Assembly: GCA_050730855.1 (NCBI GenBank)
Contig: JBOHNU010000002.1
Coordinates: 62,001 to 126,000, forward strand
Length of the DNA stretch: 64,000 nucleotides
Origin: DASRJJ01 sp050730855
Lineage (GTDB): Bacteria; Patescibacteriota; Saccharimonadia; Saccharimonadales; UBA4665
Direction: 5' to 3'
Shown here: positions 8,237 to 18,925 of the stretch, piece after piece
How positions within the stretch are numbered: position 1 is the first letter of the stretch
How the letters are laid out: each line of letters starts with the position of its first letter
Translations under genes and position numbers: made by a program
The notes under the pieces: generated by a model
The model's input: the letters and a program-made list of their open reading frames with translations, nothing else
The model's database searches: none
Told to the model about the DNA's origin: nothing

Positions 8237-9370
8237 TTACTTTATCACGGCTGCGACTGCGTTTACAAGGCGTGTGTCGAGCACTTCGGTTATTATGCGG
8301 TCGCTGGTGGGTTTATCTGTAAGCGAAGCGATTGCCTCGGCAGCGGCGATTTTGTGGTCAAGGGTAATTTGGCGCACGCGGTTGTCCAGTGCGCCGCGGA
8401 AGATCCCCGGGAGGGCCAGGGCGTTGTTTACTTGGTTGGGGAAGTCGCTGCGGCCGGTGGCTACCACTGACGCGCCGGCTTTTCTGGCCTCGGCCGGCAT
8501 AATTTCCGGAATGGGGTTGGCCATGGCAAAAATGATCGGGTTTTTGTCCATCGATTTTACCATGTCTGCCGTGAGCAGCCCGGATTTAGAGACGCCGATA
8601 AATACATCGGCGCCCTGCAAAATATCCCCAAGCGAGCCGTCAATGCCCGATAGATTGGTATACTTTAGCAGCTTTCGTTTTTCGTTGTTCAAATCTTTGC
8701 GGCTGGCGCTTATAACGCCCTTGCTGTCTACGGCGAACATCCGAGGTTTGGCATAAGCGTGCAGCAGCTTGATGATCGCCGTGCCGGCGGCGCCCGCGCC
8801 GGCAACTACTATTTTGGCGTCGCGAAGCTGGCGGCCGGTTACATTCATGGCGTTGATCAATCCGGCCAGCACTACTACCGCCGTGCCGTGCTGGTCGTCG
8901 TGAAATACTGGGATGCTTAGTTCGGCCTTCAGCCGCTCCTCTACCTCAAAACAAATAGGCGCGGCGATGTCCTCTAGGTTTATGCCGCCAAAGCTGGGCG
9001 CGATGGCCTTTACGGCGGCGACGATTTCATCGGCCGAATGTACGTCGAGCACGATCGGCACAGCGTCGATACCGGCAAAATGCTTGAACAGCATGCACTT
9101 GCCTTCCATTACCGGCAGTGCGCCGTAGGGGCCGATGTCTCCAAGTCCCAGCACTGCCGATCCGTCGCTAACCACGGCTACGGAGTTATTAAGCCAGGTG
9201 TAATCACGCGCCTGCTCGGGATGCTCGGCAACATAGCTGCTTACCGCCGCCACGCCTGGCGTGTAGTAGATGCTGAGCTTTTCCTGACTGTCTAAAGAAT
9301 CTTTTAGGGCGACAGCAATTTTGCCCTTAAGTTCCTTGTGCTTCTTAAGCGCCAGCTCCGCGTAATTCAT
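8237..9370 (-). CDS. Malic enzyme (malate dehydrogenase, oxaloacetate-decarboxylating)
   Basis: 377 residues, the short bacterial form without a phosphotransacetylase domain. It oxidatively decarboxylates malate to pyruvate with NAD(P). Signatures: LSIYYTPGVAAVS (catalytic Tyr), VMEGKCMLFK (catalytic Lys), FGGINLEDIAAP and FHDDQHGTAVVVLAGL (metal-binding acids), then a Rossmann site VVAGAGAAGTAIIKLL and FAMANPIPEI. Cofactor choice cannot be read reliably. It is encoded alone on the minus strand, divergent from rplS; AATAAT ends 6 nt before the ATG and could be its -10 box. Confidence 0.95.
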   Translation of the reverse strand: MNYAELALKKHKELKGKIAVALKDSLDSQEKLSIYYTPGVAAVSSYVAEHPEQARDYTWLNNSVAVVSDGSAVLGLGDIGPYGALPVMEGKCMLFKHFAGIDAVPIVLDVHSADEIVAAVKAIAPSFGGINLEDIAAPICFEVEERLKAELSIPVFHDDQHGTAVVVLAGLINAMNVTGRQLRDAKIVVAGAGAAGTAIIKLLHAYAKPRMFAVDSKGVISASRKDLNNEKRKLLKYTNLSGIDGSLGDILQGADVFIGVSKSGLLTADMVKSMDKNPIIFAMANPIPEIMPAEARKAGASVVATGRSDFPNQVNNALALPGIFRGALDNRVRQITLDHKIAAAEAIASLTDKPTSDRIITEVLDTRLVNAVAAVIK

Positions 9371-9408
9371 CAGCTTATTATTCCATTAGTTCAACAGATG
9401 TGCTATAC

Positions 9409-9436
9409 TTGATTTAAGCGAAAAATAAGGTAAAAT
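9409..9436 (+). promoter_or_regulatory. rplS promoter
   Basis: TTGATT (9409-9414), 16-nt spacer, TAAAAT (9431-9436). The -10 box ends 9 nt before the rplS ATG, so the leader is at most 2-3 nt. Confidence 0.65.
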
Positions 9437-9445
9437 AATACATCT

Positions 9446-9976
9446 ATGAAATCACTCATTCAGAAAATTGAAGCCAAGTTTAAAAAAGGTGCGGTTGTTA
9501 ACGTAAAAAGCGGCGACACCGTAAAAGTCCACCAGAAAATCCGCGAAGGCAGCAAAGAGCGCGTGCAGATTTTTCAGGGACTGGTTATCCGCACCGACCG
9601 CAAAGCTAGCCATACTAGCCGCATCACTGTCCGCCGCGTAGCAAGTGGCATTGGCGTTGAAAAGAGTTTTTTGCTGCACAGTCCGCTGGTGCTCAAGGTT
9701 GAGGTTACTAAACGCAGCAAAGTTCGCCGCAACTACCTAAGCTACATGCGCAAACTTACCGGCAAGTCCGCTCGCCTAAGCGGCGTAGATTTTGACCGCG
9801 AGACCGTAAACGCCGTCCACGACAAAAAGGCCGAGGAAGAAGAGGCCAAACTCGCCGAAGAAAAGGCCGCAACAGCAGAGGCCGAGGCCGCCAAAAAAGC
9901 TGAAGAAGAAGCCAAGAACGAAGCGAAAGTAGCCGCAGCTCTGGCTCAGCACGAGGCCGCAAAAGACGCCAAGTAG
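9446..9976 (+). CDS. rplS: 50S ribosomal protein L19 with long charged tail
   Basis: 176 residues; the L19 fold occupies about 1-115 (GDTVKVHQKIREGSKERVQ, FQGLVIRTD, SRITVRRVASGIGVEKSF, KVRRNYLSYMR). The remaining ~60 residues are a low-complexity Glu/Ala/Lys tail (EEEAKLAEEKAATAEAEAAK). E. coli L19 is ~115 residues, so the tail is extra; similar tails occur on L23, S17, L22 and S5 here. L19 sits at the 30S-50S interface. The usual rpsP-rimM-trmD neighbours are absent. Confidence 0.95.
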   Translation: MKSLIQKIEAKFKKGAVVNVKSGDTVKVHQKIREGSKERVQIFQGLVIRTDRKASHTSRITVRRVASGIGVEKSFLLHSPLVLKVEVTKRSKVRRNYLSYMRKLTGKSARLSGVDFDRETVNAVHDKKAEEEEAKLAEEKAATAEAEAAKKAEEEAKNEAKVAAALAQHEAAKDAK

Positions 9977-10051
9977 GCGATCCCGGTCTATACTAACCCC
10001 ACTTACGGAGGGATTTTCTTTACTCACCCAAACTGTGCTACCCTGGAGGGT

Positions 10052-10639
10052 ATGATTATTGGGGTCGATGAAGTTGGTAGGGGCTGTCTGGCTGGTCCGG
10101 TGGCAGCCGGCGCGGTGATATTGAGCCAAAAAATCCGCGGACTAAAAGACTCCAAGCTGCTAACCCGCGAGCAGCGCACTAAGTTTGACGCCCGCATCCG
10201 CCAGCGCGCCCTTGGCTTTGGCGTTGGCTGGGCTAGCGTAGAAGAGGTTAACGCGTTGGGTCTGACAGAGGCCGTCCGCTTGGCCATGCACCGAGCCGTC
10301 GACGAAGTCCTTTTGGCTGTCGATGCGGTCGAGCAACTCATCGTGGACGGCAACTATAACTACTTTGCCAACCACCGTCTCAGCCCAGTTAGCCAAGCGC
10401 TTATAAAAGCCGACCAGCTCGTGCCGGCGGTAAGCGCGGCGAGTATTATCGCCAAAGTTGCGCGCGATTTGCACATGACCGGCCTTGCGCCGCAGTACCC
10501 GGGTTTTGGATTTGAAAGCCATGTGGGCTACGCTACACCGGCGCACCGGCGTGCGCTGCGCGAACTTGGCGCCACCAACATTCACCGGATTAACTTTAGG
10601 CAGGTAAGGGAGGCTGTGGCCGCAAGTGACAAACGTTGA
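10052..10639 (+). CDS. rnhB: Ribonuclease HII
   Basis: 195 residues. It cleaves the RNA strand of RNA-DNA hybrids and removes misincorporated ribonucleotides. MIIGVDEVGRGCLAGPVAAG carries the first catalytic Asp-Glu pair; LIVDGNYNY and IIKADQLVPAVSAASIIAKV supply the other acids. FGFESHVGYATPAHRRAL is the usual C-terminal block. The ATG is 7 nt after TACCCT and also 2 nt after GGAGG, so it may be leaderless. The next gene overlaps its last 14 nt. Confidence 0.95.
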   Translation: MIIGVDEVGRGCLAGPVAAGAVILSQKIRGLKDSKLLTREQRTKFDARIRQRALGFGVGWASVEEVNALGLTEAVRLAMHRAVDEVLLAVDAVEQLIVDGNYNYFANHRLSPVSQALIKADQLVPAVSAASIIAKVARDLHMTGLAPQYPGFGFESHVGYATPAHRRALRELGATNIHRINFRQVREAVAASDKR

Positions 10640-10967
10640 CGCCGGCCGGCGTGCCGAGGAAGCAGCGGCGCTGTTTTTAGAACGCAAAGGCTGCCGGATT
10701 TTGCAGCGCAATTGGCGCACTCGCTACTGCGAGATCGACATAGTTGCCAGCCGGGACGACACGGTGTACCTGTGCGAGGTAAAGTACCGCTTGCGTGCCA
10801 CCCAGGGAACCGGGCTGGAGTACATTACGCCTAAGAAGTTGGCGCGGATGCGCTTTGCCGCCGAACTATGGGTGCAGGCCAACGGCTGGCAAGGCGCGTA
10901 CGAGCTGTGCGCGATAGAGGTGTCCGGCTCGCAGTTCCAAATAACCGGTGTCGTGAGAGACTTATAG
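10626..10967 (+). CDS. YraN/UPF0102-family endonuclease-like protein
   Basis: 113 residues from a GTG inside the end of rnhB, implying translational coupling. It has the restriction-enzyme-like core typical of UPF0102: GRRAEEAAALFLERKGCRIL, NWRTRYCEIDIVA and VYLCEVKYR, whose Glu, Asp and Glu-x-Lys correspond to the PD-(D/E)XK residues. rnhB-yraN pairing is common in bacteria. Its physiological role is not settled. It ends 14 bp before the convergent aminopeptidase gene with no terminator between. Confidence 0.9.
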   Translation: MTNVDAGRRAEEAAALFLERKGCRILQRNWRTRYCEIDIVASRDDTVYLCEVKYRLRATQGTGLEYITPKKLARMRFAAELWVQANGWQGAYELCAIEVSGSQFQITGVVRDL

Positions 10968-10981
10968 TTTGGGTTGGATTT

Positions 10982-13546
10982 CTACAAGAAGTACTGCTTA
11001 ACCGCGGCAACGTCGCGCTGCAGCCAAGCCACGCGGTTCTCGATTTCTTCTATACCCAGTGTGATGCTGCGCTGCAAGGCGGGCAGTTTTTTGAGCGGCT
11101 CGAAGAAGGTGCGGTATTCGTCTAGCAACTGAGCGGTGTTAAAGGCGTTCGCCACGTAGCGCGGGAAGTAGTCGAAGCTGTTGTCGCTTGCGAATGTTTT
11201 TTCTATCCAATCCCAATGCTCGCGCAGCCAATCCCACGCCAGTTGGCGTGTGTCGCGGTTGCGCAGCAGGTACGCCAGCCAGCGGTCGACGTCGTGCTGC
11301 CGAACTTTTTTACCATCCTTTAACCGGCCTAGCAAGGTTTTTGCCTGGGCTGGGTTTTTTGTGGCGGTCAGCGCGTCCATAATATCGAGCTTTAGCGCGG
11401 TGTCGGTGGTGTTTTCGTCCAGATCTAACAGGTAGTCAAATGCGCCGCTGGCTTGCTGGCGGACGGCGGCGCCCAAGATTACGCTGCGCAGTTCGGACGT
11501 TACGGCCGCCGAGTCTTTTTTGTACTCGGCGAATAACTTAAGCGCCTCGGCAACAATTGCCGGATGCTTAGCGTACACGCCAAGGCTGATAATTAGCGCG
11601 CGCAGCTTGGTGTCTTCCGACGATTCGCCGGGCTTTTCGCGCCAGCCCAGCCGCTTGTGCTGCGCGCCGACAAGCTGCCGCACAAAGGCGCGCATCGGCT
11701 CCTCCAGACTAGGGTCGACATCTATAAAGCGACGCAAGTCCGACAGCGTGAGCGCAATTATGTTCCACACCGGCTCTTCGTCTTCTTGCTTGTAGTGGTC
11801 GAGCAATTGCAGCGTCGCACTGGTGGTTTGCTTGCCGGCGCGGGCAAGCATGGCGCTGTCGTTTAGCAGCGCCAGCCGTTCGGCCGGGTTCAGCCGTTTT
11901 TGAGCCGCTTGCTGGGCGATTGCCTCGGCGTGCTCCGGGTTTACATAATGCACCAGGTAGTGGCCGGTCGCGCCCTGGTTGAGCCGCACCCAGCGGCTGT
12001 CGGGCAGCTCGGTCTGAAAGTGGTCTGCCTCAAGCAGCGCCGGGACACTCAGCGAATCCGCCAAAAGCGGCACCGGCCAGCGGCGTTCGGGGTCGGCCTT
12101 GGCTGGATCCATTAAAAAGTGAGTTTGCGCGATCGACAGTGACTGGCCATTCTGAGTAACTTCGATAACCGGGTAGCCGCTGCGCTCCAGCCAGGGCGTC
12201 ATGATGTGGGCCACATCACTGCCGTTGCTGAGTGCTTGCCACAAGTCGTCGCCGGTGGTGTTACCGTAGGCGTGTTTATCGAAGTACCTTTTTAGGCCTT
12301 TGCGGAACTCCTCTTGGCCCAGGTGCTGCACCAGCATATTGATCAGCCGGCCGCCCTTGGCGTATACAATGGATGGGTCGAAGATGCTGCCGATTTCGGC
12401 CGGATGGCGCACATCGGTTTTGATCGCCTGGACGCCGGCAATGCTGTCGCGCCGCAGCGCGGCCAATCCATCGGCGGCGATGTAGGTGTTCCAGATGCGC
12501 CAGTGCGGATACAGCGCGTCCTCTGCCACAAAGGCCATGACGTTGGCAAAACTTTCGTTTAGCCACAAGTCGTCCCACCAGCGCATGGTAACCAAATTGC
12601 CGAACCACTGGTGCGACAGTTCGTGCAGGATAACTTCGGCCGTGATTTCTTTGCCGCCTTGGGTCGCGGTGTCCGGGTCTGCCAGAAATACAGCCTCGCG
12701 GTAGGTAATGAGTCCCCAGTTTTCCATGGCGCCCGATGAAAAATCCGGTATGGCCACGTGGTCGCACTTGGGCAGCGGATAAGGAGTGTCGAAGTATTCC
12801 TCAAAAAAGTCCAGGCCGCGGGCGGCCACCTCCAGTGCGAAGTCCAGTGCCTCGGGGCGGTGTGCCTTGGTCGCCCACACTCTAACGTCTACGCCGTTCT
12901 TTGATTTCGTCTCCTTGCTTTGCAAATCGCCAAACACAAACGCCAGCAGGTAGGTCGGCATCCGCGGGGTTGTTTCGAAGAGCGTATGCAGTTTATCGCC
13001 CTTTGTAGTTTGGGTTTTTGGGGGCATGTTGCCTATAACCGCCTGGCTGGCGGGCGAGATAAGGCTGAGTGCGAACGTGGCTTTGGCTTCCGGTTCGTCG
13101 ATACAAGGAAAGGCCTGGCGGGCAAAATGGCTTTCGAACTGCGTGGAGACTACCCGCTTTTGCTCGCCGCCGGCGGTGTAGTCCGAGTAATACGCACCCT
13201 GCATGCCGGCGCTGATTTTGCTGGCAAACTCCATTTCTACGGTGTAGCTCCCGGGGTACAGCATTTGCGCGGTGTGCAGGCGCAGCTCGTGCAGCGTGCG
13301 GTGGTGGTTAATGCGCGAAACGGTTATCTCTTGGTCGCCCTTTTTGTCGTGGCGGGTAATTTTGGCGCCCAGCACCTTAACGCCGTTCTGGTGGAAGGTT
13401 AGCCGCTGCGACGGCCTCCCGGTCTTTTGGCCGGAAACTACAACCGTTCCGGTGATCTCGAGGGTTTCGGGGTTTGGCTCCAGGGATAGCTCGTAATGCT
13501 TGGGCGCAAAGCTGGCAAAAAGTCGGCGTACACGTTTAGAACCCAC
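10982..13546 (-). CDS. pepN: M1-family zinc aminopeptidase (aminopeptidase N type)
   Basis: 854 residues. It removes N-terminal amino acids from peptides. The N-terminal beta domain precedes the exopeptidase motif GAMENWGLITYREA and the zinc motif HELSHQWFGNLVTMRWWDDL with NESFA (HExxH-18x-E). Tyr lies in SIVYAKGGRLINM, and an ERAP1-like helical C-domain follows from about residue 520. No signal peptide, so probably cytosolic. The GTG start at 13546 falls within the left terminal repeat of the family B element at 13539, so that element provides the start codon; no better start is visible. Confidence 0.93.
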   Translation of the reverse strand: MGSKRVRRLFASFAPKHYELSLEPNPETLEITGTVVVSGQKTGRPSQRLTFHQNGVKVLGAKITRHDKKGDQEITVSRINHHRTLHELRLHTAQMLYPGSYTVEMEFASKISAGMQGAYYSDYTAGGEQKRVVSTQFESHFARQAFPCIDEPEAKATFALSLISPASQAVIGNMPPKTQTTKGDKLHTLFETTPRMPTYLLAFVFGDLQSKETKSKNGVDVRVWATKAHRPEALDFALEVAARGLDFFEEYFDTPYPLPKCDHVAIPDFSSGAMENWGLITYREAVFLADPDTATQGGKEITAEVILHELSHQWFGNLVTMRWWDDLWLNESFANVMAFVAEDALYPHWRIWNTYIAADGLAALRRDSIAGVQAIKTDVRHPAEIGSIFDPSIVYAKGGRLINMLVQHLGQEEFRKGLKRYFDKHAYGNTTGDDLWQALSNGSDVAHIMTPWLERSGYPVIEVTQNGQSLSIAQTHFLMDPAKADPERRWPVPLLADSLSVPALLEADHFQTELPDSRWVRLNQGATGHYLVHYVNPEHAEAIAQQAAQKRLNPAERLALLNDSAMLARAGKQTTSATLQLLDHYKQEDEEPVWNIIALTLSDLRRFIDVDPSLEEPMRAFVRQLVGAQHKRLGWREKPGESSEDTKLRALIISLGVYAKHPAIVAEALKLFAEYKKDSAAVTSELRSVILGAAVRQQASGAFDYLLDLDENTTDTALKLDIMDALTATKNPAQAKTLLGRLKDGKKVRQHDVDRWLAYLLRNRDTRQLAWDWLREHWDWIEKTFASDNSFDYFPRYVANAFNTAQLLDEYRTFFEPLKKLPALQRSITLGIEEIENRVAWLQRDVAAVKQYFL

Positions 13547-13701
13547 TTCAAATCTCCACTCTGTTAAGAGAAGGCCATGCAGGTGAGTGCCAGTTGTTAG
13601 TTCTTGGGAGGAAGTGTATCTGTAGATACACTGAAGAGCAAAACTGGCAACTGGTGCAGCCAGAATGGTCTGAGGCTGGAGGGGAGGTTTGAGGTGGGTT
13701 C
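13539..13701 (+). repeat. Family B repeat, copy 2 (163 bp)
   Basis: The terminal arms 13539-13557 and 13681-13701 (GAACCCACTTCAAATCTCC against a complement of GAACCCACCTCAAACCTCC) match with two differences. The interior on the plus strand is GAGTGCCAGTTGTTAGTTCT, a hairpin AGTGTATC-TGTA-GATACACT, then CAAAACTGGCAACTGGT and GCCAGA. Against copy 1 the flanking blocks are nearly identical while the inner hairpin differs but stays paired. It lies between the divergent pepN and nusA, its left arm overlapping the pepN start. Confidence 0.85.
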
Positions 13702-13728
13702 TTACTCATCTGACAATTCTACACGTTG

Positions 13729-13757
13729 TTGACCATGTACGTCCACCCTGCTACAAT
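13729..13757 (+). promoter_or_regulatory. nusA promoter
   Basis: TTGACC (13729-13734), 17-nt spacer, TACAAT (13752-13757), followed by a leader of ~55 nt. The leader contains a GGTCGGC direct repeat and a T6 run, then AAAGGAA 9 nt before the nusA ATG. Confidence 0.8.
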
Positions 13758-13819
13758 AAGGGTATTGGTCGGCCAGCGCGGTCGGCTTTTTTCATGCAAG
13801 TAGAAAGGAACCATACAAC

Positions 13820-14992
13820 ATGGAAATGGATTTTAAGCAACTGGCCGCCGCCATAAAGGCGCTAGCCGAAGAGAAAAACTTACCCGAAGATAAAGTGCAA
13901 GAAGTTGTGGAGCAGGCGCTGGCCGCCGCCTATCGCCGCGACTACGGCGAGCGCGAGCAGGAAGTGCGGGTAACTATGAACCTCAACACCGGAGACGTCG
14001 ACGCCTACGCAAGCAAAGAGGTAGTCGAGACGGTCGGCAACCCCGCCTACGAAATGAGCTTGCAAGAGGCGCAAGTGATGCAAAAGAACGCCAAAATCGG
14101 CGACATGGTGGAGGTACACGAGAAGGTCAACGACTTCGGCCGCGTAGCCGCTCAAACCGCCAAGCAAGTTATTTTGCAGCGCTTGCGCGAAGCCGAGCGC
14201 GAGGTGGTTATGGAGGAGTTTGAAGACAAGATCGGCACCGTAATTAACGCCATTGTGTCGCGCGTGGAAGGCAATATCGCGCGTGTCGATCTCGGCCGCG
14301 CCCAAGGCATTATGCCGCGCAGCGAGCAAATCCAGGGCGAACGCTATTACCCCGGCCAGCGCCTCAAAGTCTACCTAAAAGACGTGGAGCGCGGCCAGCG
14401 CGGCCCGCAGCTGATTGTTTCGCGTGGCTGCTCCGAGTTTGTAGAGTGGTTGTTCCGCGCCGAAGTGCCGGAGATGGAAAACGGCGCAGTCCAAATTAAA
14501 GGCATTGCCCGCGAAGGCGGCGTGCGCACCAAACTGGCGGTGATCAGCACCGTGCCCGGCGTTGACCCAGTCGGCACCTTTGTAGGTGGCCACGGCACAC
14601 GCGTAAACGCCGTTGTCAGCGAGATTGGCGAGCAAGAAAAAATCGACATCACCGTTTTCAGCGACGACCCAGCAACCTACATTGTTAACGCGCTTAGCCC
14701 CACCAACGTCAGCAAAGTGATTATCGAAAAAGACTCCAAAAGAGCCAAGGTGTTAGTTCCGGAAGATCAGCTAAGCATCGCCATCGGCCGCGGCGGCCAA
14801 AACGTCCGTCTGGCCAGCAAGCTTACCGGATACGAGCTAGACATCGAGTCCGACAAAGCGCCCGAGGCCAAGCCAGCACCGCAAACCGAGCAAAAAGAAA
14901 CCCCGGCCGCCAAGCCAGTGGCGCCAAAGCTCAAGAAGAAGAGCGAATTGGAAAACAGCCTGCTAGAAGCCATAGAAAAACACGGCGAGTAG
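13820..14992 (+). CDS. nusA: Transcription termination/antitermination factor NusA
   Basis: 390 residues. It binds RNA polymerase and nascent RNA and modulates pausing and termination. The N-terminal RNAP-binding domain (1-~125) is followed by S1 (IGTVINAIVSRVEGNIARVDLG, ~132-200), KH1 and KH2 (GTRVNAVVSEIGEQEKIDI; SIAIGRGGQNVRLASKLTG), then an Ala/Lys/Pro/Glu-rich tail from ~345. It lacks the acidic repeats of E. coli NusA. The usual neighbours rimP, infB and rbfA are absent. The second Met (MEMDF) could also serve as start. Confidence 0.96.
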   Translation: MEMDFKQLAAAIKALAEEKNLPEDKVQEVVEQALAAAYRRDYGEREQEVRVTMNLNTGDVDAYASKEVVETVGNPAYEMSLQEAQVMQKNAKIGDMVEVHEKVNDFGRVAAQTAKQVILQRLREAEREVVMEEFEDKIGTVINAIVSRVEGNIARVDLGRAQGIMPRSEQIQGERYYPGQRLKVYLKDVERGQRGPQLIVSRGCSEFVEWLFRAEVPEMENGAVQIKGIAREGGVRTKLAVISTVPGVDPVGTFVGGHGTRVNAVVSEIGEQEKIDITVFSDDPATYIVNALSPTNVSKVIIEKDSKRAKVLVPEDQLSIAIGRGGQNVRLASKLTGYELDIESDKAPEAKPAPQTEQKETPAAKPVAPKLKKKSELENSLLEAIEKHGE

Positions 14993-15017
14993 AGTCGGTT
15001 AGTAAGCTTACAAATCT

Positions 15018-15413
15018 GTGTTGCCAGAAGTATTCGGGCGTTCGCTGCTGATTCATCTACAATGGCAAAGCGGCAAGAAGCCAGTAGAGGCCGAGTGCTT
15101 GTTTTACGGACAGACAGAGGACTTTCGCCAACAAGTCGCGGTTATCAGAACTTGCAATAGTAAAGGCGAAAGTCTCAACCTGTATAGCGGAGCGTGTGAC
15201 GCGGACGGACGGCGCGGCGTAGTAGGTACCGGCACCGGCGTAATGGGCGAACCCAGACCTGACGTTACTTTAAAGAATGCCGACGGATTTGAAGCGACAA
15301 TTTCGCCAGCAGGTGACGTGACAGTAATGTTGGGAAACAGCGCATTGAAGCCCGTTGCCGAAACCTGGCAGATACTTTTCTATACTAAAGAAGCTGGCAC
15401 TCTTGACGCTTGA
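15018..15413 (+). CDS. Hypothetical protein between nusA and clpC
   Basis: 131 residues from GTG 15018. I do not recognise it. It has no signal or membrane segment and appears beta-rich, with alternating hydrophobic stretches (SLLIHLQWQ, QVAVIRTCN, GDVTVMLGN). Two Cys occur in VEAECLFYG and VIRTCNSKG. The frame stays open across the gap and ends within the clpC promoter. A plain ATG start is absent, which lowers confidence. Confidence 0.5.
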   Translation: MLPEVFGRSLLIHLQWQSGKKPVEAECLFYGQTEDFRQQVAVIRTCNSKGESLNLYSGACDADGRRGVVGTGTGVMGEPRPDVTLKNADGFEATISPAGDVTVMLGNSALKPVAETWQILFYTKEAGTLDA

Positions 15414-15421
15414 GTGCTAGC
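15393..15421 (+). promoter_or_regulatory. CIRCE (HrcA operator) at clpC
   Basis: GCTGGCACTC, 9 nt (TTGACGCTT), GAGTGCTAGC: the CIRCE inverted repeat (consensus TTAGCACTC-N9-GAGTGCTAA). The -35 box lies in the spacer, so bound HrcA would block polymerase. hrcA itself is not in the window. Confidence 0.92.
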
Positions 15422-15430
15422 TGGTATCAT
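15403..15430 (+). promoter_or_regulatory. clpC promoter
   Basis: TTGACG (15403-15408), 16-nt spacer, TATCAT (15425-15430). The -10 ends 6 nt before ATG 15437, so the mRNA is expected to be leaderless. This is why 15437 is preferred over the in-frame TTG at 15410. Confidence 0.8.
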
Positions 15431-15436
15431 ATATAT

Positions 15437-17928
<2,492 letters not shown>

Positions 17929-17929
<1 letters not shown>

Positions 17930-18897
17930 TGAGACTTCTTCGCAGGCTTCTACCGTACCTGGTGCTGGTACTGATGATTGCTGGTGGATGGTTGTTTTTA
18001 GTCAACCGTGACTATTTGCACGACCAAGTAGTTTTACGAGGCTACACGCCCTCTGCCGATATTGCCGTGCTGGCCGCCGACACAGCCATGACCGAGTACG
18101 GTCAACGCCTGTTTTACGTAAACAAACCGCAGCTGGACGACAAGATCGCCTTTAACGAGGCTTGCCGCGATCTGGGCGAGGAAGCCGCTGTGCTGGGCTG
18201 CTATAAAGGCAACCGCCAGGGCATTCATATTTACGACATCACCGACCCGCGGTTGCACGGCATCGAGCAAGTCACCGCCGCTCACGAAATGCTCCACCAG
18301 GCCTACGACCGGCTGGACAGTAAAACCCGCGCTAGGATTGGCGCGCTGCTTGAGGATTACTACCGCAGCGGTTTGGCCGACGAGGGCGTCAAAAGCAAAA
18401 TGGCCATCTATGAAAAAGACGGCGCAAACTTGGCAAACGAAATGCATTCGATTTTCGGCACCGAAATTAATGAGCTGCCGGTCGAGCTGGAAGCCTACTA
18501 CAGCCGGTACTTTACCGATCGGCAGAAGGTGGTCGAGTTCCGCAATCTGTCGAAGGCTGAGTTCGAAAAATACCGCAGCCAAATAGAAAACTACGATCGC
18601 CGCTTGGAAGAACTACGGCCGCAAATAGACCAAATGGAGCAGCAGCTTAAGGAGGAAGTTGCCGAGCTGCAGGCCGCCAAATCTAAGCTAGACGCCGACT
18701 TGGCCGCCGGCCGAGTGCAGGAGTACAATGCTGGCGTCGCGCCGTACAACGCGCTGGTAGCCCAGTATAACCGCGATCTGGCGGCGCTCAACCGCAAAAT
18801 TGAGGAATACAACCGCCTTGTACAGGAGCGTAACGCTCTGTCGGTGCAGGTGAGCGAGCTCAACAAGGCGCTCGACAGTATCCTCACTCCGCAGTAG
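17929..18897 (+). CDS. Membrane-anchored coiled-coil protein with HExxH motif
   Basis: 322 residues; its ATG overlaps the clpC stop (TAATG). One N-terminal membrane helix (YLVLVLMIAGGWLFLV, ~10-25) is followed by an extracytoplasmic domain. That domain contains two Cys (NEACRDLG, LGCYKG) and VTAAHEMLHQAYDRL, a zincin-type HExxH. A long coiled coil (about 205-315) follows: ENYDRRLEELRPQIDQMEQQ and related segments. A metallopeptidase role is possible but the third zinc ligand is uncertain; E in NEMHSIFG or in VELEAYY are candidates. TACACT at 17912 could give a separate promoter. Confidence 0.75.
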
Positions 18898-18912
18898 GCC
18901 GTACGAAGGTGA

Positions 18913-18918
18913 TACACT
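18913..18918 (+). promoter_or_regulatory. -10 box of radA (leaderless)
   Basis: TACACT ends 7 nt before the radA ATG at 18926. No good -35 is visible. Confidence 0.5.
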
Positions 18919-18925
18919 AAGTGTC

